Under the pieces are notes generated by a model. It was not told where the DNA came from. It did no database searches and saw only the letters and a list, made by a program, of their open reading frames with translations. 64,000 nt of DNA from Marinobacter fonticola (GTDB lineage Bacteria; Pseudomonadota; Gammaproteobacteria; Pseudomonadales; Oleiphilaceae): the NCBI RefSeq assembly GCF_008122265.1, contig NZ_CP043042.1:2728001-2792000 (forward strand), given 5' to 3'. The stretch's first letter is position 1; each line of letters begins with the position of its first letter. The position numbers and the translations under genes are program-made. Below, in pieces: positions 12,501 to 22,224 of this stretch.

Positions 12501-13059
12501 GCAAAGCGGCCAGATCGAAAGCATCGGCTTCACGCTATACATGGAGCTGCTCGACGAGGCCGTTAAAGCGATTCGCGAGGGCCGCACGCCCAATGCCGAA
12601 CTGCCGCTCAGCCACGGCACGGAGATCAACCTGCGCATACCGGCGTTGATCACCGAAGAATACTTGCCGGACGTCCACAATCGCCTCATGCTCTACAAGC
12701 GCATCGCCAGCACCAAAACTCAGGACGAGCTGAAAGAGCTGCAAGTGGAGATGATCGACCGCTTCGGTTTGCTGCCGGACCAGACCAAAAACCTGATGCG
12801 TCAGACTCAGCTGCGTATTCGTGCCGAGGCCCTGGGCATTGCCAAAATCGACGCTGGCACCGAGTGGGGCCGGCTGGAGTTCGGCAATAACACGCCAATC
12901 GATCCGTTAATTCTTGTCCAGAAAGTACAGAGCGCACCGCAATCTTATAAACTTGAAGGCGCAAACACCTTCCGCTTCAGGCTGAAGGAGACGTCGACCG
13001 ATGGTAAACTTGCCGGCGTCGCGGACATGCTCGGGGAACTCGAAAAGACGCCCGCATGA
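9550..13059 (+). CDS. mfd: Transcription-repair coupling factor
   Basis: Mfd (1169 residues) is a DNA translocase that removes RNA polymerase stalled at lesions and recruits UvrA. The order of domains is as expected. A UvrB-like N-terminal region (DYLSHFEGRVLLCVES) is followed by an RNA-polymerase-interaction domain with VVHIDHGVGRYQGL. Superfamily-2 helicase motifs come next: Walker A GDVGFGKTEVAM near residue 649, DEEH near 750, TATPIPRTL, and TTIIETGIDVPSANT. The C-terminal TRCF domain follows. ATG is preceded by weak Shine-Dalgarno sequence. The stop overlaps the csiV start by 4 bases, so the two are coupled. Confidence 0.98.
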   Translation: MKQVAAPQALIAPKLPTRPSDHEIWSGLHGSSQALAICEGARSHGGLTLVITASTDEAIRLEQSLRFFLGLPVDEDQSGVSEDGMELLSLPDWETLPYDMFSPHQDIISRRIRTLHRLPQARSGLLVVPARTLMHRLAPAAYLQGNTLLLEVGQTLEIDSWRLQLEAAGYRHTENVYEHGEYAVRGAILDIFPMGATQPYRIDLFDDEIQTLRTFDPETQRSIDRIERIELLPANEFPWHKEARSSFRNRWFEHFPHADKDAPIYKDVSQGITPPGIEYYLPLFFERTATLFDYLPDTTQVFTSAGLEQAIDHAREEAENRYEDRRYDRMRPILEPGQLFMAKDECFRHIKQFPRVTFQAETADAGARERHCATHTLPRVAMDGKAQDPAHRLRDYLSHFEGRVLLCVESAGRREALVDNLTEYKLPPAPTNDWSSFIQSNADLAITVAPLEAGYQLIDKQLALITETELFGERVLQQRRREKPTELNDSGYRDLSELRIGAPVVHIDHGVGRYQGLQTIAVDKDNPEEFLTLEYANNAKLYVPVSSLHLISRYAGTDNDLAPLHKLGTDRWNQAKQKALEKIRDTAAELLDVYARREARKGFVFDDPAENYRAFAAGFLFEETPDQQAAIDAVMDDMTSEQPMDRLVCGDVGFGKTEVAMRAAFIATYSGKQVAVLVPTTLLAQQHYESFRDRFADTPVNIELLSRFRTGKQASETLQHIEAGKADIVIGTHKLIQGDVKFKNLGLVIIDEEHRFGVQQKERLKALRAEVDLLTLTATPIPRTLNMAMGHLRDLSIIATPPARRLSVKTFVRQREDALVKEAVLREILRGGQVYFLHNEVSTIEKAAADLREMIPEARVGVAHGQMRERELEQIMTDFYHKRFNVLVCTTIIETGIDVPSANTIIIERADKFGLAQLHQLRGRVGRSHHQAYAYLLTPPPKSLSTDAEKRLEAISMAQDLGAGFMLATQDLEIRGAGELLGEEQSGQIESIGFTLYMELLDEAVKAIREGRTPNAELPLSHGTEINLRIPALITEEYLPDVHNRLMLYKRIASTKTQDELKELQVEMIDRFGLLPDQTKNLMRQTQLRIRAEALGIAKIDAGTEWGRLEFGNNTPIDPLILVQKVQSAPQSYKLEGANTFRFRLKETSTDGKLAGVADMLGELEKTPA

Positions 13060-13895
13060 ACCAAACGCTGCCACGGCCGGCCCGGCTGGCCCAGAAACGG
13101 GAGTATGGAGTTTTGCAGGATTTCCAGAACCGGTGGCTGAGCCCACTGGCATTCGCTTTTGCCCTGCTGTCACTGTCCGGGACAGCCTTCGCCCAGGACA
13201 ACCTCTACCGAGCCGAACTGGTGCTGTTCGAACGCCTCGATGCGGCAGCCTCTATCGGCGAGCAGATGCAGACACGGCGACCAGACGCCAATCCAGAGGT
13301 CCAGCAACAGCTCTGGGTAGCAGGTCCCGGCGGCCGGGTGTCCTCGGACCTATCCTTGATCCCCCGCCATGAGCTTACCCTGACTGCTGCAGCCGCTCGC
13401 TTGGAAAACAGCGGACGTTACCGCGTTCTGATGGCTAGCGGTTGGGTCCAGTCCTTCCCGCCGGATTATCAGGGGGAACCGATGCGGGTGTCGCTAGGCA
13501 ACATGCTGGACGAGGCTGGCGAACGGGAAGTCCAGGGCTACATCGACATTGACCGGCTGCGCTATTTGCACGTCACGGCTCACCTCGATCACTGGCAGCC
13601 GGTGCAGACGACCGCCGAACCGGGCAGTGCCGGCAGCGCTCCCACGTCGGCCGAGGCGACCCCGGACAGCTCGCAGGCGTCAGCGAAAAACAACCTCGAT
13701 AGTTCATCCCAGTCGGAGGGCGGCGAATTTGCGGCCGGCAATCTTGAAACCACGCCGCGTGCCGACAAGGAACTACTGACCTGGCTGCACGAGACTCGCC
13801 GGATGCGCAGCGAAGAAATCCACTACCTGGACTCGCCCAGCCTCGGGCTCCTGGTCTACTTCAAGCCTATTAAAGACCAAGGCGGCGCCCAATAG
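13056..13895 (+). CDS. csiV: CsiV-like periplasmic protein
   Basis: This 279-residue protein has a signal peptide after a basic leader (LSPLAFAFALLSLSGTAFA, then QDNLYRAELVLFER). The mature N-terminal motif YRAELVLFER resembles the CsiV family, a peptidoglycan-binding partner of the Csd5/CcmA-type shape machinery. A low-complexity Ala/Ser/Glu linker (about 180-225) precedes a C-terminal block ending SLGLLVYFKPI. Position directly after mfd matches the equivalent pseudomonad gene (recalled). It starts inside the mfd stop (ATGA overlap). The family name is moderately secure; the function is inferred. Confidence 0.65.
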   Translation: MNQTLPRPARLAQKREYGVLQDFQNRWLSPLAFAFALLSLSGTAFAQDNLYRAELVLFERLDAAASIGEQMQTRRPDANPEVQQQLWVAGPGGRVSSDLSLIPRHELTLTAAAARLENSGRYRVLMASGWVQSFPPDYQGEPMRVSLGNMLDEAGEREVQGYIDIDRLRYLHVTAHLDHWQPVQTTAEPGSAGSAPTSAEATPDSSQASAKNNLDSSSQSEGGEFAAGNLETTPRADKELLTWLHETRRMRSEEIHYLDSPSLGLLVYFKPIKDQGGAQ

Positions 13896-13917
13896 CGGGG
13901 CCGCCCAGAAATCCCAT

Positions 13918-15950
<2,033 letters not shown>

Positions 15951-16019
15951 ACCGTTTCTCCTGGTTATTGATAAATGCGTGCGTTAACGCGGTAGGAATC
16001 GATAGCCCGCTAGCTGCCG

Positions 16020-16505
16020 TTATTCGATAAAAACGGGCGTGCCGGCAGGTACGCAATCGAAAAGAGCCAGAAGGTCATCATTGCGCATCCGAATACAGCC
16101 GTGGGAGGCCGGCACACCCATGGGCTCGGTGTCTGGCGTGCCGTGGATATAGATATAGCGGCGCATTGAATCGACCTGCCCGCCCCGATTGGCCCCCGTT
16201 TCCTTGCCGCTGAGCCAAAGAATGCGTGTCAGAATCCAATCTCGCGACGGATGCTCGTGGGCCAATTCGCTCGAGTAGATTTCGCCGGTGGGTCGCCGGC
16301 CGATGAACACGGTCCCCCGTGGCTGCCCGGCGCCAATACAGGCGCGGACATAGTGGCGCCCGCGCGGCGTGCAGCCGGAACCGTTTGCCTCCCCCGGCCC
16401 ATTGCTCGCAGTAGAGACCGAGTAACGGCGCACACTGCCATCGCTCATCGGGGCTATCAGGGTTTGCCGGGGTATACTGATCCTCAGTTCTTCAGCGAGC
16501 AGCAA
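16020..16505 (-). CDS. L,D-transpeptidase (YkuD/ErfK family)
   Basis: The protein carries the catalytic signature PASHGCIRMRNDDLLALFD (Cys nucleophile in SHGCIRM) and HGTPDTEPMG before it. These are diagnostic for L,D-transpeptidases that crosslink or modify peptidoglycan. The frame is open from 16610, but the N-terminal part is not family-like. I prefer a TTG start at 16505, preceded by AGAGG at 6 bases, giving 161 residues that begin (M)LLAEELRISIPRQTL. No signal peptide is visible from that start, which is unusual for a periplasmic enzyme but common in this short subgroup. Confidence 0.8.
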   Translation of the reverse strand: MLLAEELRISIPRQTLIAPMSDGSVRRYSVSTASNGPGEANGSGCTPRGRHYVRACIGAGQPRGTVFIGRRPTGEIYSSELAHEHPSRDWILTRILWLSGKETGANRGGQVDSMRRYIYIHGTPDTEPMGVPASHGCIRMRNDDLLALFDCVPAGTPVFIE

Positions 16506-16670
16506 GAGACACCTCTTCCGACTGGGGCGGCTTTGAGCCACCGCGCATGATAGTTTCGCGCATAATAGGTTACAGGCGCAGAGATTACCGAGCCGAGGCC
16601 AGCCAGGCAATATGGGAAGGGCGAATGAGCAACCGCTAAGTCAAAGACTTAGGGAATACGGAAAGATATA

Positions 16671-17330
16671 TCAGGCGGTCTGCGGAAATACTACGCCATC
16701 CCCGGCCTGCAAACCGGCCGCCAGAAAGGGAACCAAACGCGCTGCGATTTCCTGCACGGTGGTATCGATCCCCAGCTTGTTCTCGAGAATTTCCCGTAAC
16801 GCGTCACTGCTGGACATGGTAAACGCTGTTGCACCGAGCATGAACTGGATACGCCAGTAGCGATCTACCGCCGAGAGTTGTGGCGTAGCCTCCTTAAGTA
16901 ACCGCATGAAGCGCCCAAAGGGCTCGCTGTACTCCTGCTCCAGGAACTTGCGCAGGTGACCCTGTGATTGGGTATAAGCCAGCCCGAGCAAACGCATGAA
17001 GATGGAAATACCGTTTTCGTTCCGGTGTGGCATACGCACCGCGCTTTCGGTTAAGGCCCAAAGCGTCTGGTGCAATGTCGGAGGGCGTTCATCGCACTTG
17101 CGCTCCAGCTCGTCGAAGGCTTTTTCCAACGTTGCCGAGAACGGGGTAAGAAAACGTCCGAATACGGCCTGAATAAGCGCGTTCTTTGAGCCAAAATGGT
17201 AATTGACGGCAGCGAGATTCACATTAGCCTTACTGGTAATCATGCGCAGTGAAGTCTCGGAAAATCCGCGCTCCGCGAAAAGCTCTTCTGCAGCATCAAG
17301 GATGCGATCAACGGTATCAGACTGCGCCAT
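16671..17330 (-). CDS. psrA: TetR-family regulator PsrA
   Basis: This 219-residue TetR repressor starts MAQSDTVDRILDAAEELFAERGF. Its helix-turn-helix (SLRMITSKANVNLAAVNYHFGSKNALIQAV) is nearly identical to Pseudomonas PsrA as I recall it. PsrA is released from DNA by long-chain fatty acids, represses beta-oxidation genes and itself, and in pseudomonads activates rpoS. The promoter region contains two matches to the PsrA box overlapping a strong sigma70 promoter, so autorepression is likely. The C-terminal region (VPFLAAGLQAGDG) is ordinary for the family. Confidence 0.88.
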   Translation of the reverse strand: MAQSDTVDRILDAAEELFAERGFSETSLRMITSKANVNLAAVNYHFGSKNALIQAVFGRFLTPFSATLEKAFDELERKCDERPPTLHQTLWALTESAVRMPHRNENGISIFMRLLGLAYTQSQGHLRKFLEQEYSEPFGRFMRLLKEATPQLSAVDRYWRIQFMLGATAFTMSSSDALREILENKLGIDTTVQEIAARLVPFLAAGLQAGDGVVFPQTA

Positions 17331-17355
17331 AGTGTTCCGCCAGAGGTCGAAAGCC

Positions 17356-17382
17356 CAAACATTTGTTTAAAACATACGTTTG
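17356..17382 (-). promoter_or_regulatory. Two tandem PsrA-type operator boxes
   Basis: Box 1 (17356-17369) reads CAAACATTTGTTTA and box 2 (17369-17382) reads AAAACATACGTTTG. Each matches the known PsrA consensus (G/C)AAAC-N2-4-GTTT(G/C) at all but one end base. The boxes abut, are 13 bases apart centre to centre, and box 2 covers the -10 element. Confidence 0.72.
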
Positions 17383-17399
17383 ACATTACCTTGTGTCAA
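17371..17399 (-). promoter_or_regulatory. Sigma70 promoter of psrA
   Basis: On the minus strand a perfect -35 TTGACA (17394-17399) is followed by 17 bases and a -10 TATGTT (17371-17376). The gene starts about 40 bases downstream. The overlap with PsrA boxes explains repression by promoter occlusion. Confidence 0.65.
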
Positions 17400-17437
17400 G
17401 CCGCACCTTTTTGGCACTTCAACTCCGCCCCTATTTG

Positions 17438-17517
17438 TCGCAAAAGACAGTTGCCGCAAAAGATAGTTGTCGCAAAGACTGTTGTCGCAAAAGACAGAAA
17501 GATTGCAAAAACAGAAA
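17438..17517. repeat. Imperfect tandem repeat, 16-bp unit
   Basis: Units run TCGCAAAAGACAGTTG (17438), CCGCAAAAGATAGTTG (17454), TCGCAAAGACTGTTG (17470) and TCGCAAAAGACAGAAAG (17485), followed by two degenerate copies. The array lies between the psrA promoter and the amt terminator. It is not a CRISPR: there are no spacers. Confidence 0.85.
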
Positions 17518-17532
17518 GGCCGCAAAAATAAA

Positions 17533-17562
17533 AAAGCGCAGATGCCGACACACCCGCGCTTT
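17533..17562 (-). terminator. Terminator of amt
   Basis: AAAGCGC (17533-17539) pairs with GCGCTTT (17556-17562) across a 16-base loop. On the minus strand the stem runs into TTTTTTATTTTT, a good U-tract, about 24 bases after the amt stop. On the plus strand it is followed by another T-run, so it may work both ways. Confidence 0.7.
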
Positions 17563-17585
17563 AAGTTTTTTTAGACCGAGAGCGA

Positions 17586-18797
17586 TTACTTATCCATAGA
17601 TGTCGCCGCTATTCGGTGGATACTCAGGTCTGCGCCTTCGAACTCCTCTTCCTCGGAAAGGCGCAACGAACTCACCAAACTAACGACGCCATACACAATG
17701 GCACCGCCGACGAATGCGATCACCAAACCCGTAACAGAACCCACAACCTGTGCACCGAGGCTGACACCGCCGAGGCCACCCAGGCTGGACTGACCGAAGA
17801 GACCCGCCGCGACGCCACCCCAAACCCCACAGATACCGTGCAGCGGCCAGACGCCGAGCACGTCATCGAGACGGGCCATACGATTCTGGGCCCACTCGAA
17901 CAAATAGACGAACAGCGCGCCGGCGATACCACCGGTGATCAGCGCCCCGATCGGGTGCATCAAATCGGAGCCGGCACACACCGCCACCAGACCGGCCAGC
18001 GGGCCGTTGTGAATAAAGCCCGGATCAGTGCGGCCAACCAGCATGGATACAACGATACCGCCAACCATAGCCATCAGGCTGTTGACAGCCACCAAACCAC
18101 TGATGCCATCCAGTGTCTGGGCAGACATGACATTAAAACCGAACCAGCCCACGGTCAGAATCCATGCCCCTAACGCCAGGAAAGGTATATTGGAGGGCGC
18201 AAACGCCACGACCCGGCCGTTACGATAGCGCCCCTTTCTCGCGCCCAAGATCAGCACAGCGGCCAAAGCAATCCAGCCGCCAACACCATGAACGACAACT
18301 GAGCCGGCAAAATCATGGAACGGTGCGCCGAACGTAGCCTCGAGCCACGACTGGAAGCCATAGTTGCCATTCCAGATCATCCCCTCGAAAAATGGATATA
18401 CCAGAGCGACAATGATCGCCGAGGCCACAAGCATCGGGTAGAAACGCGCCCGCTCGGCGATACCGCCGGACACAATTGCCGGAATAGCCGCTGCGAACGT
18501 GAGCAGGAAGAAAAATTTAACGAGTTCATAGCCACTGGCTTCGGTCAGTACCGCTGCACTGGCAAAGAAATCAGTTTGATAGGCGACGGTGTAACCCACA
18601 AAAAAGTAGGCCAACGTCGAAACCCCGAAATCGGTCATGATTTTCACCAGGGCATTCACCTGGTTCTTGTGACGAACCGTGCCGACTTCCAGGAAGGCAA
18701 AGCCGGCATGCATCGCCAGTACCATGACAGCACCCAGCAGCAGAAAAAGTGTATTGGCACTTTGCAGCAGCGTCTCCACTGCACTTGTCGTTTCCAC
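17586..18797 (-). CDS. amt: Ammonium transporter (Amt family)
   Basis: This is a 403-residue Amt/Mep/Rh channel with about eleven membrane helices. Family segments include MVLAMHAGFAFLEVGTVRHKN at the N-terminus, DFAGSVVVHGVGGWIALAA (conserved Asp and the pore His region) and HGICGVWGGVAAGLFG with the second pore His. No cleavable leader is evident: the start MET-TSAVETLLQSANTLF leads directly to helix 1. There is no adjacent glnK, the usual partner gene. Its 389-base upstream region holds NtrC- and sigma54-like sequences (18879-18997), suggesting nitrogen control. Confidence 0.94.
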   Translation of the reverse strand: METTSAVETLLQSANTLFLLLGAVMVLAMHAGFAFLEVGTVRHKNQVNALVKIMTDFGVSTLAYFFVGYTVAYQTDFFASAAVLTEASGYELVKFFFLLTFAAAIPAIVSGGIAERARFYPMLVASAIIVALVYPFFEGMIWNGNYGFQSWLEATFGAPFHDFAGSVVVHGVGGWIALAAVLILGARKGRYRNGRVVAFAPSNIPFLALGAWILTVGWFGFNVMSAQTLDGISGLVAVNSLMAMVGGIVVSMLVGRTDPGFIHNGPLAGLVAVCAGSDLMHPIGALITGGIAGALFVYLFEWAQNRMARLDDVLGVWPLHGICGVWGGVAAGLFGQSSLGGLGGVSLGAQVVGSVTGLVIAFVGGAIVYGVVSLVSSLRLSEEEEFEGADLSIHRIAATSMDK

Positions 18798-18878
18798 GGA
18801 TTAATACTCCCGTTTATCTGATGAACTCACGAGACGCAGCACACTGCGACATCGATGCATTATCTGGGAGCAGGCTCA

Positions 18879-18894
18879 TACAAAAAGTGTTCCA
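18879..18894 (-). promoter_or_regulatory. Candidate sigma54 promoter for amt
   Basis: The minus strand reads TGGAACACTTTTTGTA against the consensus TGGCACGNNNNTTGCW. The -24 GG and spacing are right, but the -12 reads GT instead of GC. It is about 80 bases before the amt start. The NtrC-like site 90-100 bases further upstream raises its credibility. Confidence 0.4.
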
Positions 18895-18905
18895 TAATAG
18901 AACAC
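18887..18905. promoter_or_regulatory. Perfect inverted repeat overlapping the sigma54-like site
   Basis: GTGTTC-N7-GAACAC (18887-18892 and 18900-18905) is a perfect 6-bp dyad overlapping the -24 region. This is the form expected for a dimeric regulator. The protein is unknown. Confidence 0.4.
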
Positions 18906-18982
18906 GCAACCGGGGGACAGTTGTTTAGAGGTGATAAAAACGAAATCACTCAGAACTTCTATCGATTGAACCGAAATTATTC

Positions 18983-18997
18983 GCACTGTATTCGTGC
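18983..18997. promoter_or_regulatory. NtrC-binding-like site upstream of amt
   Basis: GCAC-TGTATTC-GTGC has the exact half-sites and 7-base spacing of the NtrC enhancer consensus (GCAC-N7-GTGC). It lies about 90-100 bases upstream of the sigma54-like -24 element, a typical enhancer distance. Confidence 0.5.
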
Positions 18998-19186
18998 ATA
19001 ATTAAGAACGCCCTCCTTTAAGCGCACCATCCTGGATCGCAAAGGCACTTAAATACGCACCAAATAAAAACAACTTGAAAAAAGGCGGGCAACGCAACGA
19101 CCCTGCACACGGGGCACTGAGCCTAGACGGTGCAAAGACCGCACGGCGACCGGCGCCTTTCAATCGTGTGGGGTTATGGGGGCGTG

Positions 19187-20146
19187 TTACGAGGAGGAGT
19201 CTACCTGCTGTTTGCTTTGAGCGAGTTCAGTGTCGGATGACCCCTCTTCTTCCTGCGGTTGTTGATCGTCGTCCTGTGGCCCCCAGCCGTTATCGATCGC
19301 CGTTTGGTGGCCCTCAAAATATACTCGCTGAAGCCGTTCATATGCTTTCTCTGCTTCCAGCATAAAAATCAGATAGAGGCGTATATGGTCTCGCCTGCGT
19401 AGCTCGCGCGCCAAAATACGCTTTTCGGAAAGATTGACCAACGCACTGAAACGTGTCGATTTCAGGGCCGGATTGAATTCGGCCATCATCGCGCACTGCC
19501 AGGCCAAACCCTCGGAACCCTCAAGATGCTGGATATGGCTTCGAGCTTCGCGCACTCGGCGCTGGCGCCGAACCAAAAGGTCGAGGTGACTTGACTGAGC
19601 GCTGTAGAGCTTGCGGATAAAAGGAATCCCGGCCAGCACAATAAGTACAAACGCGCCAAATGCCGTACCGGCCATCCATGCGGGCACCAAGCCCGGCACC
19701 CCAGCCAGGAAGAGGATTGCGGCCAATGAGGCCGAAAACAGCCAAAGATCCCGCCGCCGGCGAGCGGACGCCATAGAGAAGTTGTCCGGCCAGTCCGGCA
19801 TCGCCAGGGTGTTGAAGTCGAGCAGCAGTACGCGCTCGCATTGCCGCAACAAACGGCGGTAGCCTGATTGCTGCATCATCAGGGTCTCGCGGTTCGGTTG
19901 GGGCTCATCCAACGCCTCACTTGCCGTTGCCTCGGATGCGTCCTCTACCCTAGCCAAAACAGCGGCGTCTTCGGTGACTTCGGAGGGCAGCGATGCGTGC
20001 TCGGTCAGCTCACCTTCGATTTCGGGATCGTTGATTTCAGGACCGACGGGCGCAGGCGGAGCGGGGTCGGCTGGCCGCCCCGGCTGTAAGACCGGCGAAG
20101 GACGCGCTTTCGCTTCGGTTGTTGCCATTTTTCTGTTCTCTGCCAC
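19187..20146 (-). CDS. Unknown membrane protein with disordered termini
   Basis: I do not recognise this 319-residue protein. Residues 1-90 are Pro/Glu/Ala-rich and look disordered. Residues 91-125 (MMQQSGYRRLLRQCERVLLLDFN) are helical. Two close membrane segments follow (about 140-160 and 163-185: LWLFSASLAAILFLAGVPG and MAGTAFGAFVLIVLAGIPF). A cytoplasmic, Arg-rich helical region then has ARSHIQHLEGSEGLAWQCAMMAEFNP. The tail is Gln/Glu/Ser-rich. The start ATG at 20146 is the natural one, but downstream starts are possible. It is monocistronic between amt and riboflavin synthase. Confidence 0.7.
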   Translation of the reverse strand: MAENRKMATTEAKARPSPVLQPGRPADPAPPAPVGPEINDPEIEGELTEHASLPSEVTEDAAVLARVEDASEATASEALDEPQPNRETLMMQQSGYRRLLRQCERVLLLDFNTLAMPDWPDNFSMASARRRRDLWLFSASLAAILFLAGVPGLVPAWMAGTAFGAFVLIVLAGIPFIRKLYSAQSSHLDLLVRRQRRVREARSHIQHLEGSEGLAWQCAMMAEFNPALKSTRFSALVNLSEKRILARELRRRDHIRLYLIFMLEAEKAYERLQRVYFEGHQTAIDNGWGPQDDDQQPQEEEGSSDTELAQSKQQVDSSS

Positions 20147-20376
20147 GCCTCACCCCGTTGAGACTTACTGATTGATTAGGGAGCCTCTGAATAGAACGAA
20201 ACCCGTCAGAAGGTATCCAAGATCTGTTCAGGAACGCCCTAGTAAAGGTATCGGCCACTTCAGCCATGACTTGAATCCAATTGCACCCGCGGCAGCCCCT
20301 TCATTCCCGCCGGCTGCTTGGCAGAACTGTTTCGGCTCGCTATCCTACGGCTCCGCCAACCGACGCTGGAGTCATC

Positions 20377-20994
20377 ATGTTTACCGGTATTATTCAAGGT
20401 CAGGCCCACGTTACCGCGGTGGATCAGCGTCCGGGGCTCTCCACCATCGTGCTGGAATTCCCCGCAGACCGCGTCCAAGGCGTCGAGATTGGCGCGTCCA
20501 TCTCGATCAATGGCACGTGCCTGACCGTAACTCGCCAACAGGGCAACCAGCTTTATTTCGATGCCATGCAGGAAACGCTGCGACTAACTACCCTGGGCGA
20601 CCTGAAAACGAACGATTCGGTTAATTTCGAGCGGGCGGCTCGGGTCGGGGATGAGATCGGCGGTCATCTGCTGTCGGGGCACGTCCATACCACAGCGACG
20701 GTGGAGCGCATCGAACCCTCGGAGAATAATCTGACGCTGGTTTTCCGTGTGCCCCAGGCATGGATGAAATACATCTTCGCCAAAGGCTACATTGCCATCG
20801 AAGGCGCGAGCCTAACTATCGGAACCGTGACCGAAGATACCTTCAACGTTCACCTTATTCCCGAAACCTTGCGCGTGACCACCTTCACGCAACTGGCGGA
20901 AGGCGACCGAGTCAATATCGAAATCGACAGTCAGACCCAAACCATCGTCGATACCTTGGCCCGCATGGGCTTCGACAATCCACCCCGTCAGTGA
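20377..20994 (+). CDS. ribE: Riboflavin synthase, alpha-chain type
   Basis: This 205-residue protein is built of two lumazine-binding barrels. It begins MFTGIIQGQAHV, the standard start of the family. The second barrel repeats NIEGASLT-like (AIEGASLTIGTVTEDTFNVHLIPETL), and SGHVHTTATV closes the first. It dismutates two 6,7-dimethyl-8-ribityllumazine molecules to riboflavin. I chose the ATG at 20377 (GGAG 6 bases before) rather than the open frame from 20281. It closely resembles the E. coli enzyme (called RibC there) and stands outside a rib operon. I looked for an FMN riboswitch upstream and found none. Its 3' end overlaps the convergent rlmG by 7 bases. Confidence 0.93.
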   Translation: MFTGIIQGQAHVTAVDQRPGLSTIVLEFPADRVQGVEIGASISINGTCLTVTRQQGNQLYFDAMQETLRLTTLGDLKTNDSVNFERAARVGDEIGGHLLSGHVHTTATVERIEPSENNLTLVFRVPQAWMKYIFAKGYIAIEGASLTIGTVTEDTFNVHLIPETLRVTTFTQLAEGDRVNIEIDSQTQTIVDTLARMGFDNPPRQ

Positions 20995-22175
20995 CGGCAG
21001 GCAAACACGACGAATTTGGGCGACGCACCGAGCTGTCTGACCTGCGAGAAACTGTTGCGCAATTTTACGTGATAAGCCAGATGGCGGTTGCCCACCACCA
21101 ATAATTGCCCCTGCTTTGATAGAGCCTTGGCCGACTGCCGGAACATGCGCAGCGCAATGTGATCGCCAACGGTGCCGCCCTCGTGAAACGGCGGATTGCA
21201 AAGGATCAGATCGTAGCGCTCGCCCTCTGGCACCGCGTCGGTGTGATGAAACCGGGCTCTCTCGCTCACACCGGCCTGTCGGCTGTTTTCCCTCGCGCTG
21301 GCCACCGCCTGGCTGGATACATCGGCGAAGTCGACTTCAACATCCGTTCGCTCAGTCAGGGCCTGCAGGCCCAGCACGCCGTTGCCACAACCCAGATCCA
21401 GAATTCTTGCGCCTGCCGCCATCGATCGAACGGCTGTGACCACGTGGGGCAGGAATTCCCGGCTGCCGATATCAAGCTGATCCCGGGCAAAGACAGCCGG
21501 CAAGGCGCGCAGGTTCTGCGTGCCGCCGGGACTCTGTGAGCCACTAGGCAGTGCGAAACCACTCCAGAGGCCGTCCCAGCCCGCCAAAACCGCGCTCCCC
21601 CGGCACGCGAGAATAACCCTCGCCTTCCGATGCGCACGCTGGGGCTCGTTCGAGGCCATCACGTTTTCGAAAAGCTGGGCACACCGGGCCGGGACATGCT
21701 TGATCATGCCTCCGGCCACCAGCACGCCGTCCGGCGCTAGATTCACGTTCGCCCAACGCAACAGATAGTCGAGGTAGTCCACCTGCCGGGGAATCTTGAG
21801 TACTACGAGGTCGAAGGGTCCCTCCGGCGGCGCCAGCCAGTCGGCAATCGGGGGCGCTTCCAGCCCATTGAGGCGGGCATTGATCGCCACAGATTGACGC
21901 AACAACGCACTATCGGCAACGCTGACCGGATCGAACCGTTCCAGAGCCAGCGTGAGCGCGCCAAAGCTATCCTCCAGAATGGCGACTCGGGGCTTATCGT
22001 CCCTCCCAGCAGCCAGGCGGGCCATCGCCTGCTCGATCAATTGCGGATCGGCGGCATCCCACGCGCGAAGATCCCGCTGACCCTTGCCCGGTCGCTCCAG
22101 CCGCACTCGACCGGAGTCCCAACGCATTTCGTTTTCTGAGGACACCTTTTTCAACGACGCTTTTTCTGAAGACAC
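20988..22175 (-). CDS. rlmG: 23S rRNA m2G1835 methyltransferase (RlmG)
   Basis: This is a 395-residue two-domain methyltransferase. The N-terminal domain is an inactive duplicate (LRAWDAADPQLIEQ...FGALTLALE matches E. coli RlmG as I recall). The C-terminal domain binds SAM through ILDLGCGNGVLGLQAL and has the amino-methylating motif NPPFHEGG. It should methylate N2 of a guanosine in 23S rRNA. The start may be the Met at 22127, which gives MRWDSGRVRLERPG. RsmC (27194-28219) is its paralogue. Confidence 0.88.
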   Translation of the reverse strand: MSSEKASLKKVSSENEMRWDSGRVRLERPGKGQRDLRAWDAADPQLIEQAMARLAAGRDDKPRVAILEDSFGALTLALERFDPVSVADSALLRQSVAINARLNGLEAPPIADWLAPPEGPFDLVVLKIPRQVDYLDYLLRWANVNLAPDGVLVAGGMIKHVPARCAQLFENVMASNEPQRAHRKARVILACRGSAVLAGWDGLWSGFALPSGSQSPGGTQNLRALPAVFARDQLDIGSREFLPHVVTAVRSMAAGARILDLGCGNGVLGLQALTERTDVEVDFADVSSQAVASARENSRQAGVSERARFHHTDAVPEGERYDLILCNPPFHEGGTVGDHIALRMFRQSAKALSKQGQLLVVGNRHLAYHVKLRNSFSQVRQLGASPKFVVFACRH

Positions 22176-22224
22176 TGCGGGTTCCTAGGCTGATTACTCT
22201 AAAAATTGCCGATATCGTTAATTC

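Noticed and set aside
17438..17517. CRISPR-like array
   Set aside because: Units are contiguous and imperfect with no spacers, and no cas genes are present.
20147..20376. FMN riboswitch upstream of riboflavin synthase
   Set aside because: The conserved RFN core was not found in the 230-base leader.
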